Shown: in pieces, positions 36,101 to 56,031 of the stretch
How positions within the stretch are numbered: the stretch's first letter is position 1
How the letters are laid out: each line of letters opens with the position of its first letter
Source of the DNA: Mugil cephalus
Lineage: Eukaryota > Chordata > Actinopteri > Mugiliformes > Mugilidae
Length of the DNA: 64,000 nt
Reading direction: 5' to 3'
Assembly (NCBI RefSeq): GCF_022458985.1
Contig: NC_061772.1
Coordinates: 9,724,001-9,788,000, forward strand
Program-made: the position numbers and the translations under genes
Notes under the pieces: generated by a model
Databases searched by the model: none
Told to the model about the DNA's origin: nothing
The model's input: the letters and a program-made list of their open reading frames with translations, nothing else

Positions 36101-39100
36101 ACATAGCACAAAATGAAAACTGTCCAAATGTTGTGCAAAAATACATGCGCACAACATGAACAGATTTATTTACAGTATTTTTCCTCGTATCAAATATCAT
36201 TAAAGGTTTCCTCTGTCCCATAGAATTGCCACAGAAGTGCAACAGCTCTTAAACACTTTTAACAGAGCTACGCTAAGTGACATTATTTTAAATGAATCCT
36301 TCGTACGCCAGCTTGCTCGCTGCTCGTTAGTGCACCCAACATGCACTATCGCACAGCTGAAAATACTTCTCAATAACTTCAATATCATATTTCGTAGACT
36401 TTCGGTATGAGGTAGCTCTTCCGTTAAATCTGAGTGATCTGGGTGCATCTAGCGTTGAATTCGGAGCCAGTGGGGCTTATGGGCTTGATAACAGAGGGGA
36501 AAGGTGGTCATGAAGTGTGTGAAACATCACTGGACCAGTGTTATGTCTGACGCATGAAATACAGAACAACCCTCTCTCCCACACACCTTTGTTCTCTGCT
36601 ACTTATCTCCAGCCTGATATGCCACACTTTGAAGAAGACTCAGTGTTTATATGCAATAATTGGGAAAAAAATTTAAAAAATGGGCGTTGTTATTATCTGT
36701 GTTGTAGCAGAGTTTGGTACTATTTTCTAGAAAAAATACATTTTATATATACAGTAAATGTGCCCCAGTGCGCCTTTATACGTTTTGTCCCATATTATCC
36801 TCCTGGTCAAATGTGACCTGTCTCAAACTTTTACATAACTTTATATAAATATGGTCCACTGCCCATTACTTCTGAAAATAAGTAGCAGTTAGTTGAAAAG
36901 AAGTTGGCTAACGATGCGTAACTCATAACGGAGTGAAACATTTTATATTAGGCTTCATAAATAGTGAAACAGACCTGATCAGCTTTGACCGAGGAGGACA
37001 GACGTTGCATGTTCGACAGGAAGACAATACCAGAGTTAAAGCAGTGCTAGGCGTATTCAACTTTGTTAACTCACAGTTTAGAAGTCTGGCCGTTGCAAAC
37101 TTGCAAGAGCAAAGGAAGACAGAGGGTTATTGTTCTGCTGGATTTTTGTTTTCAGTAGTAACTATTTCCTGAAGGCCACTTGCAGATAGGAGTGAAAGGA
37201 TGAAACGTTACAGCGCAGTGATTTGAGGCTTCTTATCATCTTCTTTCCATGCCCACAAAGAGAAGTTGAAGGCCTTTTTTTATGCCATTGTCAGCACATC
37301 AAAATAACACATATTGCTATTGGCAGTTCTCCATTTCAGAATATTTAGTTTCTATTTGGTGCTCAGCTCCTTTCAGAATAATTACTGGTAATTAAAACAT
37401 ATATGCAATTATTTTCATTTTAAATAGGGTTTGGTTTAAACAGAAACATCCTGACAACCTGCTTTCCTTCAAATGCAGTAGCACAAATACACATGTTTAT
37501 TAAAATGGGAAAAGTAATTTATTTTTCATGTGTCCTGCCAGGTCACATATCTGTATAGTTTATCATGCATCTCTCCGGCTGAAACGTAGCCATCTCAAAT
37601 TCCCCTCGTAGTCATCGTGCTGGAGAAAGCTGCGGCCTTGTGTATTTCTTGTTAAGGGTCAGAGGCAGTATTGACCATTTCACTTCTTCTGCACAGTGGT
37701 GTTGTTTTAAACCCTGAGTTAACCAGAGATTGATCTGAAGAATGGTTGTATTTGGGGACTACCATCCGTCATAGGGGCTGAAAAGGGCTGTTTTCTCCCG
37801 GCCCTGTCACCTTTGATGAATCCCCGCTAAAGACTCCGCTGAAGGCACGGCCAGCATTTGCCTTGGCTCAGAGGAGCTGCGTTTCCTTTCTCTCTCTCCG
37901 ATTTTTTGGCAAGATCCTTTCAATTGTACCACAACCTTTTGTCCACGGACTACATCATTTAATTTTGTGTTTGTTTGCGATGGGTGGACCACCGAAGGTT
38001 TTTACAATAGTTTAGGGAGAAATTAATTTTCTGAGCTACTATTTTGAAGCCGTGCACATCTTCTGGATGTCTGGGTGTTCCTCTGGGACACGGGTCTGCT
38101 TTTGCACTTGTTTACTTCCAAGAATAGAGTATGTCAGAGAGCACTTAATCTTGTGCATGGCCACAAACCGCCCAGATGAATCTGTCTTTATCTTGTAGGT
38201 GGATTTTTAAGGTTCTGACCATTACAATGGAGGCCATCAGATGTGCTGAGATAGTTCCACCTCATGTAACCTGTGCTTCTTCGCAGGAATGCCATGGACC
38301 AGTTATGAAGCTGTTGTTAATGCTAGTCAAACCCTGTTCCAGTAGCCTGAATAGTCACTAGCCAGTGCCACAGTAACCAGTCAGCCTTACTTAAGGCACT
38401 GACAGAGACATGAGTGAGGTTTTGCAATGATGATGACTGACATATAGAATAGTTTCTGAAATACCACCTCAGCAGTTTGCCAGCTGATTTCATCACTGCG
38501 TCTCAATTTTTTTTTTTAACTTCTCTTTGTCCATTTAAACACTCCTCCCCCCAACCCACACACCACTTCTCTTTAAGTTGATTTAAGGGTCAGTGACGTT
38601 GACTGGAATCCTGAAGCGTATTCCAGATGGTGATGACAGAATGCGGTTTACACTTTTCCCGTCTACCCAAACTCCGCAGTGCATTTTAATTTATACCTGG
38701 GTTAGGTTGAAATTAAACAATGGTGTCAAATATATTTGCTAATGGATAGTTTGTCTAGGTATTGCGATCTCCATTTTAAATCTGTCCAGAACTGACAGAG
38801 TTAGTGACATTTGTGACTGAAGAAGTTGCAAAATGGAACAAAAAGTAATGTTGAGCAAATGCAGACAATCTATCAATTGATGACGGTCACGATCCGTGTT
38901 TAAATATCACCATTAGGATGCTATAATTTCACACTCTTTTTTTTTTTTTTTTTTAATCTTTTTAATTTATTATTTCGTATTGTGCAAAGTGTTTCTAACA
39001 GTGTCAGTTTGTAGTAGCAGACTTTCAGTGGGGTCTCATTACAGGTCAACTACTACACAACATGGAGCTCAGTATATTTTTGCCAGTCAAAAAATAATTG

Positions 39101-40060
39101 ATTTGCAACGCGCTGCGAACCTTTCAAGCTTGTAAAGAAAGGAGGAACCCGAGCACTGATCTGACAAATATTATAACGCTAAAAGATCCACTGCAGCTGT
39201 CTGGAGTTTGTAGGCTCATTGAAGTTACTGCATTCTTGCACAGTTCCACTTTGAATTAAGGTCAAAACCCCTGTCTCTTACGTGCGCATACACACACAGA
39301 GACACACACACTTGCACACGCACAACTCCCCCTCTCCTCCGCTAATAAATAATTATCCTTTTGTGTGATGTGGCTTTGGTCCAAGGCCGTATAGTTTATG
39401 TGAACGGCTTTTAGCAAAACAGGACTATGCCCAAAATGGTAAAATTCAGAACATAGCTTTTTTTTTTGTTATTTTTACAATTTGAGTAAAAATTATTGTT
39501 TAAATTTTAAATAAAACTCCCATGATACATTAACGCATGAGGCCGCAATCTTACCAAAACATTTTTTTTTTTTTTATCTTCTGACTTACCTTTGTTTCGC
39601 TCATTTTCTCATCTCTTTCCTTGATATTGTTGCTTCATCCGATCAGTTCCTTATTTTAGCTTATTTCAGAAATCACTTGAGTCAGAGGAGTGAGAAATGA
39701 TGTACGTCAGAATGAACGTTCCAGGTCAAAAGTGTACAGATAACACAACTTTTGAGCTGTGCTTTTTTAGATTTTTTTTTTTTTTTTTTTGCATGTTTGG
39801 TTTAGCATCGATTATGTGTCATTTTACTCTGCAGTGTTTGGATTTCAAGTTTTTTCTCATGCATGCGAACTGGGTTGTTCAAATTCACAAATTCATTTTG
39901 TCATAAGTTGTTTTAAATCTCTGTCTACTACTCATCAGATGTGTTTTGTTGGATCTTGTTTTCCGGGGAAAAAAAAGCAAAAAAAGCTCAATCAGAGCTA
40001 CACTTAAACACGCACAAAGAGTGAATGGAACCACCCTCTAATGCAAATGTGATGTTACTC

Positions 40061-46730
<6,670 letters not shown>

Positions 46731-48204
46731 GCAGCGAGAGGAGGAGGAGGAGGACGAGGGAGAGGAAGGCGACAATATGTTGTGCCAGCTAGCAGAGAAA
46801 GATGCCCGGAGCCTGGTCAGCGGTTGTGGTGCCTTGCCAGGCTCGCAGAAGCGGTGAGCACAGCTGACGCCTGCTCCAGCCAGAAAGACAACGTCGAGAG
46901 AACAGGCTCAGTGATGATCCATGAGCTCTTCAAGGCGCGCCTCAACTAGCACTTGTTCTGGTTGTGTGACATTAAAACGCAAACTTCGAGAGGGTACAAT
47001 ACCACAGTAACTCTGAGCCAAGATGAAGATTTTCTTTTTGTAAGATGAGGAAAATGTTACACTATTTTGTATATTTTAGTACACTTGCACTGTTTTTTTT
47101 TTATTATTGTTAAATTGTCTCACGTTAAAAATGCGCTGGACTTCGTAAACTGGATTTAGGAAATGGATAAGTTGTCTCTTTTTGTCCATTAAGTTGAACA
47201 TGGAGAATTTGTGTTTTGGGGAATGTCAACATTTCTTTTTTATTCTGACGATATACACAGTACTCACCAAATTGCTTTGTATATAAATGTGGTGTATTTG
47301 CTTAACATTCCTTTGGCCTTTTCTGTCTTGCAACTTTATAAAACCTGGAGTCCACATCGGTGTCGAGGGTAAAACTGTATGCTTGCGTGGGCGAGAGACA
47401 GAGGAGGTGTCGTTGTTGTCAGGTTAAGAGGCCACCTATGAGAGGTGGGGTGCGAGGGGGGTGATAGACAGTAAAGCTGCACCCCTCTGTGACTCTGACA
47501 GGGTGCAGGTCTCTGCCTCCTAAATCTCGGACGCACATCTTCATAACTAGGAACATCTGGAGTTCAATAAATCTCATTAGACAAGACACATACCTCAGTG
47601 TCAGCAAGCTGTACTCCACTGACTGCCCCCTTCTGCACAAGCTGGGCCCCAAAATGCACACGAGGTTGGACCGAAGTCCCAATTCTAAAAAAAAAAAAAA
47701 AAAAAAGAAAGAAGAAGAAGCCTTCCATTTAAAACAGCACATGACATAATCAAGCCACATGATGGCAGTATCAACCTTTTTGGTCCAGCCACTGAGGCTG
47801 AAAGCACTGGTGCGTCACTCATACACAGTTCACGCTTTACCACCCCATGTCCTTCTCCCTCTTGCAGTTAGCGGTGCTGAGTGTCCACAATTATAATGAT
47901 AATGTAAATGAAAGTGAGAATGTGGAAGCCACATTCAGCGTATGGTCCAACACATCAAATATACATGATGTGGATGGAGTTGTGTGTCAGCTTATGTGCA
48001 CGTCTACAAGAGAGCGGATGATTCAGCTACAGCAGGTATGTTAATAAAATATGACTCGGCGTGGGCAGAATGAGCTCCCGTACGCCTCCGTGGGCTAATG
48101 ATGTCACCAGAGGAAGCAATGAAAACACGCACATACAAGAATGGTATATTTAGCTGTTGGCTATGTGTTCACACACAAACCATATTTGGTGTCTTCAACG
48201 TTTT
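46731..48204 (+). other. wt1: wt1 3' untranslated region and downstream spacer
   Basis: AT-rich sequence after the wt1 stop codon. A TATAAA variant lies near 47336 and an AATAAA at 47566-47571. An A-run with AAG repeats lies at about 47687-47722. No coding frame is supported. Confidence 0.55.
47566..47571 (+). terminator. wt1: Candidate wt1 polyadenylation signal
   Basis: AATAAA 836 bases past the wt1 stop codon. A TATAAA variant near 47336 is a possible earlier signal. Confidence 0.4.
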
Positions 48205-48525
48205 TTTAGGCCAAGGGCCCCCAAACTGACTGAGAGCTCAAGTAGGGACCCCCTACCTACTATATGTGTTCTATATTAAATTCAGCCTAGTGCTATTTAA
48301 AAATATACATTATTAACTTTGCATTCAATATTAAGCTATTCAGATAAGACAAAGGTTTGAATATTCATTTCAAACATGTGCAACAGTAGCAATGCTGTGA
48401 AACTGCCATAAACATAAACTATATATATATATATATTTACATAAAATGTCAACCAAAGATTTTGCGACCCCCTTGTAGTACCTCTGCGGACTCCCTAGGG
48501 GTTGCGGACCCCCTGTTGAAGACTT
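48205..48525 (+). mobile_element. Degenerate repeat with inverted GGACCCCC-type ends
   Basis: The left end reads GGCCAAGGGCCCCCAAACTG and soon GGGACCCCCT; the right end has GCGACCCCCTTG and GCGGACCCCCTGTTGAAG. These terminal blocks around an AT-rich middle (with a TA run at 48420-48437) resemble non-autonomous hAT-type elements of fish. The family is not determined. Confidence 0.5.
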
Positions 48526-51500
48526 ATGCGGTACAGCATATGCACACATTTGCACGTGCGCTACTTCTTTCGTTTCCACCGCAGACCTTTACACAGCCTA
48601 GATTAAAATGCCTTTCTCCTACTTCAGGGTCACAGACGACTCATTTGAAGTGGTGATTCCGGTTGTTTTCCAATTCACATAATGGCTGCAAGGTAGTATC
48701 TCTGTGATGTTCTGTTTTTTTCTTCTTCTTCCTAATCCAGTGCACTTTGATTAAAAGGGGCTTCTCTTTGTTCTCTCTCTGCGGGGGTGTTGGAAGTGGA
48801 GAAAGATCAGAAGTACAGTGGAGCCGACCATTTTACTCACTCCACTTCACTCTTAACTGGAAAACTGCCAAGGCTGTTTAAAGCTTGAGGATCCGATGCG
48901 TATTCACTACTACCGTCATTATCACACACTCAGAGACACATTGATCTCAACCCTGTAGTGATCTACCTGATCTGATAAAGTTTCAGATTTGGGGAGGGTA
49001 ATATCCAAGAACACTACAAATATGGACTCAGTCCCATTCTGCCAAACAATACCCCCAATGTGAATGAATGAGCATGCAAATACACGCACACACTCCCGCG
49101 TGCACGCACGCCACCAGATGCCCCCTCAGCTGCACTGCTGGCTGTTTGCCTTTAAGGGGTGTCAGCGTGGGTAATCTCAGGTGACGTACACCTGGTAACT
49201 CGCAGCCCAAGACATCTGTAGGACAGCAGGCCTGCTAGCTTCACAGCCTCCACATCCACATGTAACGCCCACATGTAAAAGGTTTCCTCAATGCAAGTGC
49301 GATATAACCTCTCTGTCACGATGAAAGCCAAGAAAATAGTTCATACTGCGTGCACAAGTTTGAACCCCCACTTCTTTCACGCTTTACAGTCTTTACGTAA
49401 ACTTCATCTAATACGGAGTGATATTATTTTTCAGTATGTCGTGGAAGGGAAGGAAGTCCCAGGTGCATCCAAAATAAGCATACAGCTCCTGCTTTGATTC
49501 TTAGGGCCAAAAAGATGTGATTTAACCTCTGGGAGCTGGAAAGGTCAGTGCACATGTAGCACACAGAGGCTTCTATGAGCCCCGAGGGATTGTTAACAAG
49601 GTCAAGGCCCCAGAGAGGAAACTTAACAGGGTTACAAGAAGGCCTAAACGCAAAAACGATACTGCACCAACAGGAGGCGCTGTCAGGGAATGCTTGCATG
49701 TTAAGTGAAGCATGCTCCTAGTTGTATTCCCAGACAGCATTCCCTCTTCCCCTCGGGCTAGCTCTCTTTTGCAGGGCTGCTGCTTCCCAGTCTGAGGGGC
49801 CTTGGGGTTCTTGGGGGGTATTCCCGGTAGTATACCAGGGAGCCTGAGGGGCTCCGGTGTGCAGGAGCTTTGGGAATGCAGAGGCCTTGGGGGCCTGGAG
49901 CTCAGATGGGGCCTAGAGGGTAAACTCTCTCACTCAGGGAGCAGGGATGGAGCAGATACAGAAAGACAGCGAGGGGAAAACACCTTGAGAGGAGTCTGTC
50001 AGATATGCAGGCAGCAGCCGGAAAGATCCCATGAGGGTACGCGGTCACAGAAACACAAACACACAGACGTATGCATTCTCTAACCCCACGCCAATATGTG
50101 GGCCAGCCAAGAGAGGCAGATAGAGTCATATTCCCCTCTCTCCTCAAACACCGTGGCTTTCATCTTCTCCTTTTTTCTCCCTCCTGCTGCCTCCTCTATT
50201 CCGCAGGAAGATAAAGTATTAAGTCCTAACAGGATTAGATGTGTCTCTATCATGTGAGATACAAGATCACAAACCGACCCGAGCCCCCCTGGGGAACAGT
50301 GGGATGGGAAAGGCCTCGTCTCCCCTCCTCCTCCATCCCAAAGGTATCCAGATGCTGGGGAGAGAGAAGCAGAGAGAGAGGGAGACAAATGTCGACAAAT
50401 GGAGCGAGAGAGCCATTTTGTCCAAAGATATCAAGTCTCACTGGGATAGCATCGTCTCCACCCTCACTGTCATGAACTCCAAAACAACTCAGCTGTGAGC
50501 CACTTTGCCCGTCTTTTAATTAAAAGTTGAAAACTTTCTCTCCGCATACATCATGCGAGATATGCAGTCGCCTGTCAGAGTGAGTGGGCGACTCAAGCAG
50601 GCATGTAAAAGCTGTTTAAAAGTGATTTTGAGTCATCCTGACCTCAGTCCAAAAGACTCCCGCTTATCCAGAGGCACTTGCAGTAAGTTACCAACCCACT
50701 AGGTTTATGGTTCCTAAATTGAAACGTATCGCTCTTTAGAGCCTTCTCTCTAATTGTGTGGCCATTAATGGCAGATTCCGTATCTACACTCCATTGATGG
50801 CTACATAAAAACTCATGATGATAGATGAGCACAAGTGCAGTCCTTAAAAAGAGACAAGAGTCTTGTTCCGCCTCACCACCACTAGGAGGAGTAAAGAACT
50901 GTGATGGGAAAGAGGGAGAACAATCACTTTGTCCGAGATAACACGGAAAAACTAAAGGGCTCCTTCGAGCTTCATTTTCCAGAAGCAGAAATGTGCAAGT
51001 CACATAATGAGCCTACATTCACACGGCGACAACAAGAGGAATGGTCTGCATGTCATCAGGACTGCACTGTCCAAAAAGTCAAGTCACGGTGTAAGTTCGA
51101 CCAATGCATCCGCTCATCAGTGAATCTGCCTCAGAAGATATTGAGCACCAGTAAGTGCCTCATTTGGATTTTTCAAAAATTCTTTAACACTAAAATATTC
51201 AATATATTCACCATGAATTTTAATTTCCACATAAAAGCTGCTACTCCACACTGCAGAGTCGAGTGGGAAATCCTAAATACTTTGTTTTACTGGCCAACAA
51301 TAGCCACACTCAAACATTAAAAAATAATTAATTATGTAATTTAAGTGAGACTGAAGGTGATTTGATGTCCATTGGATGTTCATTACGTTCATTACTGATG
51401 ACTGAAGTCTGCACCTCATGTAGGTGGATGGTTGTTAAATCACAAAGCTCCCTGTTTTTCCGCTAAATGTTGGAAGTTATTTTCGTGACAAATGCTCAAG

Positions 51501-53780
51501 TAGAACTAGTTAACTGCCCAGAATCTGGACCATATCCACCTTGCAGCCTTTTTAAGTCTATTAAGCACCCACTACTTTATAGAAATTACAGTGAACAGGA
51601 CCTCAGACCGCTTTGTGCCCTGACTGAATGCACAGTTTGTGCGCCTTTGAGAAGAAGCAGTGACTCTTCTAAATCTGACATTGTTATTATTATAAATGTC
51701 TCAGCTCTTCTGTTGGCACTTGGTTGTGGTTTCAACGATACTATAATTTGATCTCCAATGAGAAGCGAGAGAGAACGCCAATCCCTTGAACTGTCATATT
51801 AAGGCAAGGCATTATACCAACTGGGGAATATAAAGTGCTTTGTTTAAAGAGCTCAATAACTGTTTTTTTTTTGGTTATATAATGGGCAGAATGCTCGTTA
51901 CAAAAGCCTCAGCGCAGGATGGGTCAGATGTCTCCTTACAAACAACACCCTGAGCTATAAGTCCCTAGGGTGGAAGGAACAAACACAAGAGATAAAGGAC
52001 AAAGATGAGGGAGCACGGACATGTTCAGAGAAAAAATGGGCCATGGTGATTATAGGAGTCAGAGAGGAGCGGGGGCGTGCTGCTGGGGTGGGTGGGGGTG
52101 ACTGGATGCACTGTATAGGCTGTCATGAAGGCTGTTTAATTGTTATTGCGGCTTTGCTGCTGTTAATTGCTGATATGGAAATAGAAGTGGACTATGAAAA
52201 AAAAAAAAAGGAGATTGTTGGTGGACAAGTGAAAATTACGCTGGATGGGGAGAGAGCTGCTCGTGGTTGTGGACATTAATATGCTACACTTTATGACCCG
52301 CCTCTGACAGTGCCTCCACCCAGAGGGCTCATTATTATCAGAGGAGAGGCGTTGATCTCCGCAGACACTCATATGAGAGCCGTCTGAAGACATTACTGTA
52401 CACACACTCCCCCGGTTTGAATGATTAGGAACCTATCATAAACACGGCCGCGAGGCAGGCAGTCTATGTGCCCCCATCTTGTTCGGGCAAACTCTCATTT
52501 GGTTCTTTTACATCTCCGTGCACCACTAATACTCATCCACCTTCACTCACACATTGACCCCCCCCCCCCCGCTGACACACAGATGCACCATGACACATGA
52601 CAACACTCATATGCTGTCGGGGGGAAGTACGCTGAGCAACTCAGCGTTTTAGGCCTCCCAATTATTCAAATCTACGAAATGCAAAAGAGCAACCATTATA
52701 TTATCTAATAGAGACCCAAAAATAACTGAAGTGCCACTACAGGCAACACCTCCACTTTGAATGTTCCTCAGACCTGCAGCTTTCTGTCAAGTGAACAAAG
52801 GAGGGATTCATCTGAAAATAAATCTGCATTCTTGGACTGTACAAGCAGAGCCATGCCAGACTTTATTAACCCATTTCTGCACATTTTTATGAAGTAATCA
52901 TGGTTTTTGTCATAACGCCCTCTCATACCAAGTTAGCTAAACCTTGGAAAATGTCAAGTATCTCCAAAAAAAAAAAAAAAATCAAACATGACCTGGATAT
53001 CTGAAACATAGCTTCCTAGACATTATTTGGTTTCCGGTCCACATCTGAAGAAGGTCCTACATTACAACAGAATAACATGGCCCACACATACATCGCCCTG
53101 TTCCTTGTTCCAAATGAGCTTTATCGCATTGGTCCCGCTTGACTTGTCTTGCTAACTGGCACACATATATCCATATGTTCCACATGAGCAAGCAGAGGGG
53201 ACAGGCTGGGTGGCGGAGCTGCTTTCTCAGTTACATCTGAGAGTTTTACTGCAACAGCCGGCAGCAACAGCAAGTCAGCTCAACTCCACTTCCGTCTGCA
53301 TGGACTGCAATTAGCCAGGAGAAGTGTTAACAGCATCCGCCTGTTCGTTATATTCACTGAATCAAAAGTCGAACACGGACTTGAATGTTTGAATGGCCCG
53401 TGACGTTAGCTGCGTGCACATGTGAAACTGTGAGCACATTCGACATGCCATACAGATACACAGTGTGTGCAGTGGGACTGACAAAACGTTAGCCTGGCAC
53501 ACCAGAGTGAAAAAGACTGACAAAAAAATAATGGAAACTGCCACTGGGTGTGAGTGTCGACAATGAGAACATATTGTGGTGTTAAAGACTGAAAGACAGT
53601 TTAAAGCATTATGGGTCGAAGGCTAGAGTGTGATTACTGATTGAAATAGCAGGGAAAGGAAACCACTTCACCTAGACACAAAAGAACACTTTGGTAACTG
53701 GTTTCTTGAATTATGTACTCTGAAACTGTAACGCTAAACTACCAGGCCGGTGATTTAACTGCAGATAGGTGGTGTTAGAC
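48526..53780. other. wt1-rcn1 tail-to-tail spacer, no gene recognised
   Basis: About 5.3 kb without supported exons. Frames up to 139 codons occur on both strands but have no recognised domain and no splice support. A 13-base C-run lies at 52558-52570 and A-runs near 52199-52208 and 52966-52981. Confidence 0.6.
52558..52570. repeat. Poly-C tract
   Basis: Thirteen consecutive C in the wt1-rcn1 spacer. Confidence 0.95.
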
Positions 53781-53904
53781 ATACACCCCTTGGCCACTTT
53801 ATTAAGGAAACCTGCCACAAAAAATTAAGGCAGTTCTGAAGACAGAAAGGGGTCCAACCTTTTACTAGCTAGGTGTACCTAATAAAGTGGCCGGTGAGTG
53901 TATA
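53781..53904. mobile_element. Small inverted-repeat element, family B
   Basis: About 124 bases. The left end has CCTTGGCCACTTTATTAAGG and the right end the inverted CCTAATAAAGTGGCCGGTGA, an imperfect inverted repeat of about 20 bases. There is no coding content. It abuts a family A copy with almost no spacer. Confidence 0.75.
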
Positions 53905-54245
53905 TACCGATCAGGCATGACACTATGGCCACCTCCCTAATACTGTGTAGGTCTCCCTTGTGCCTTCACAACAGCTGTGAACCACCAGAGACACATGGAC
54001 ACAATGGTTGGCAGTGGGGACCTTTCGATCATATGGGTTGAGGGGAGGGGCCTATGTGGAACAGACTTGTTCAGATACTCGATCGTTTTGGGATGTAGTT
54101 AATTTGAAGGCCAGGCTAACACCTTGTGCTGTTTTTCATGTTTTTTTGTTGTTTTTTTTGTAGTTGTTCCTAAAGCGTGTTTGTGTGTGTGTCTGCGTCA
54201 GGCTGCAGCCTACTGGGGTTGGCCGCTGCCGTCAATTATTGAATG
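53905..54245 (+). mobile_element. Small inverted-repeat transposon, family A copy 5
   Basis: It starts CCGATCAGGCATGACACTAT and carries the shared blocks TGTAGGTCTCCCTTGTGCC and GTCAGGCTGCAGCCTACTGG. The right inverted end is not seen, so this copy is truncated or decayed there. Confidence 0.7.
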
Positions 54246-56031
54246 CAACGAGAAGGCGTGTCCAAACTTTGCACTCATCTATACATCAAATGGTAATTGA
54301 AAAGGAATAGTTCAGCATATTAGGAGGCTAATGAAGCACTTTCTTGCCTAGTTGGATGAGAAGAATGACAAGAAAAACCCATGTCTGGGTGGTGAACCTA
54401 TTGGTTACGAACGGCCGTTTAGCTCAAAACAAACCGGACCGGAAAAAGGGCAAACAGCTAACCTGTAATAACATCCACCATGTGCCAGATCAATTCTCGG
54501 AGAGGCACAGCTACTTCCTGGGGTCTTAACATCACCCTGCCATTGCCAGGCAACCAGTGGAGCCTGCCAGAAGTAACCTTTTCACATAGAAAGTCTATCT
54601 GCTTCTGTGTCCAGAGCTTAGGTAAGTGATGCTGCTGGTAGCGGCGTTCCATCTACCCTTCTCACATTTGCTATATCAGATTTTAGCCCAACTAAAGCAA
54701 GGTCAAAGTCTTACGTGCAACCTTGTATGATAACTGTATAATGCTGTGTCTAATTGTGTCAAACAAGTTCTTGAAGCGTAACAGATACCATAAGCTTGTA
54801 CTGTCTTGCTTCTCTGCTTAAATAACTACAAGTAGCTTCCCTTTGAGCCCAGGGTTGACACTTTGAATATTAACACACAAAACACGCAATGCTTTATTTT
54901 CTTCCTTTTTTTAATTTCGACAAAGCTTGAAATGTTTGTCACATATGTTTATGTTTGAGTGGTATGCAGACGTTTGGGACAAGGACGTATCCACCACAGA
55001 ATAAGGGGGGTTTCGGCAACGATGTGTTATTCTCATAAGCTGCGTTGTTCTCATTTTAATAGAGCACACGATAAAAAGACAAAATTCTGATGTTCAAAGA
55101 CAGCAGATTGATCTATACAATGCCAAGTGCAGTTAAAAAAAAATGGACTAGTGTAACAGGAGTCAAGTGGGAAATGAGGAAACTTGTACTCCCTCCTTTA
55201 TTGTGTTCAAGCTAACAGAGTACTTGAATTCAACTGACAGCTGTAAACTGGTAAAGCTCAAATGTAACATCATCAAAGGTAAAAAAAAAAGAAAAAAAAA
55301 GAACATGGAACACAATGTTGGCCTAAAGTATACCAATAAATACAAACTAAATAAGGAGGAAAACAGTTGTTCACTAGCTACACTAAAACGAAACACGTGC
55401 AAAAAACATGCCATTAAACATCAGTTCATCAACAGTTCTTAAACCAGTTCACGGATAGAAAAATGTCTTAACGCCAGGAAGACTGTAAACAAAGAAACAA
55501 CGCATGTGTTTTCAGTTTTAAAAAGATCTCTACATGAACACTGTGTCCATCTCAAACCTAAAGTCCAGAAGATATTCGATAAATAAATAAAATCTGAATA
55601 AATGTTCCTAGCTGTGGCTTCACATTAACATCGTCATCAAAAGATGATTCCTGTGTCTGACAAATTCTCGGCATTCGGCTTTGACGGGGTTTACTAAAGG
55701 CTCAACACAAATCTCTGAGGCAGCGAAGCCGGCGATGCGGCTGGAAGGCACCATTGATGGAAAGTTAAGTCAACCAGGTCTGGCTTTGCTCCTGAATGTC
55801 AGAAACAGAACCATCGATATAAAGACCTAACCAGACCCTTAGTGTCAGTAACAGGTATCAATCTGTCCTCTCATTTGGTATCTGCAGTGTTGGTTTTAAA
55901 TCCAACACACGGTACCACTGTCACAAGGAAAGGATGGAAAGTTTGTAGGAGGAAGTGCAAGAGTCTGTGAATCTGTCTTTTCTCGACAAAAGTGTTAGAC
56001 AATCCTCAACACGCGGAGCTGCAGTAAGAAC
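54246..56031 (-). other. rcn1: rcn1 3' untranslated region and spacer
   Basis: Downstream of the rcn1 stop on the minus strand. It contains two minus-strand AATAAA signals (55197-55202 and 54893-54898). Nothing coding is supported; open frames near 55.2-55.4 kb lie in A/T-rich UTR-like sequence. Confidence 0.55.
54893..54898 (-). terminator. rcn1: Candidate rcn1 polyadenylation signal
   Basis: AATAAA on the minus strand about 1.1 kb past the stop codon. The alternative at 55197-55202 would give a 3' UTR of about 0.83 kb. Confidence 0.4.

Larger units (their letters stand above)
31401..40060. other. Head-to-head eif3m-wt1 intergenic region
   Basis: About 8.7 kb of AT-rich DNA without recognisable exons. 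It contains an inverted-repeat element near 32.98-33.12 kb, an AT microsatellite at 33151-33180 and long T-runs near 38938-38955 and 39772-39790. Regulatory elements for wt1 are expected here in vertebrates, but I cannot identify them from a single sequence. Confidence 0.6.
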
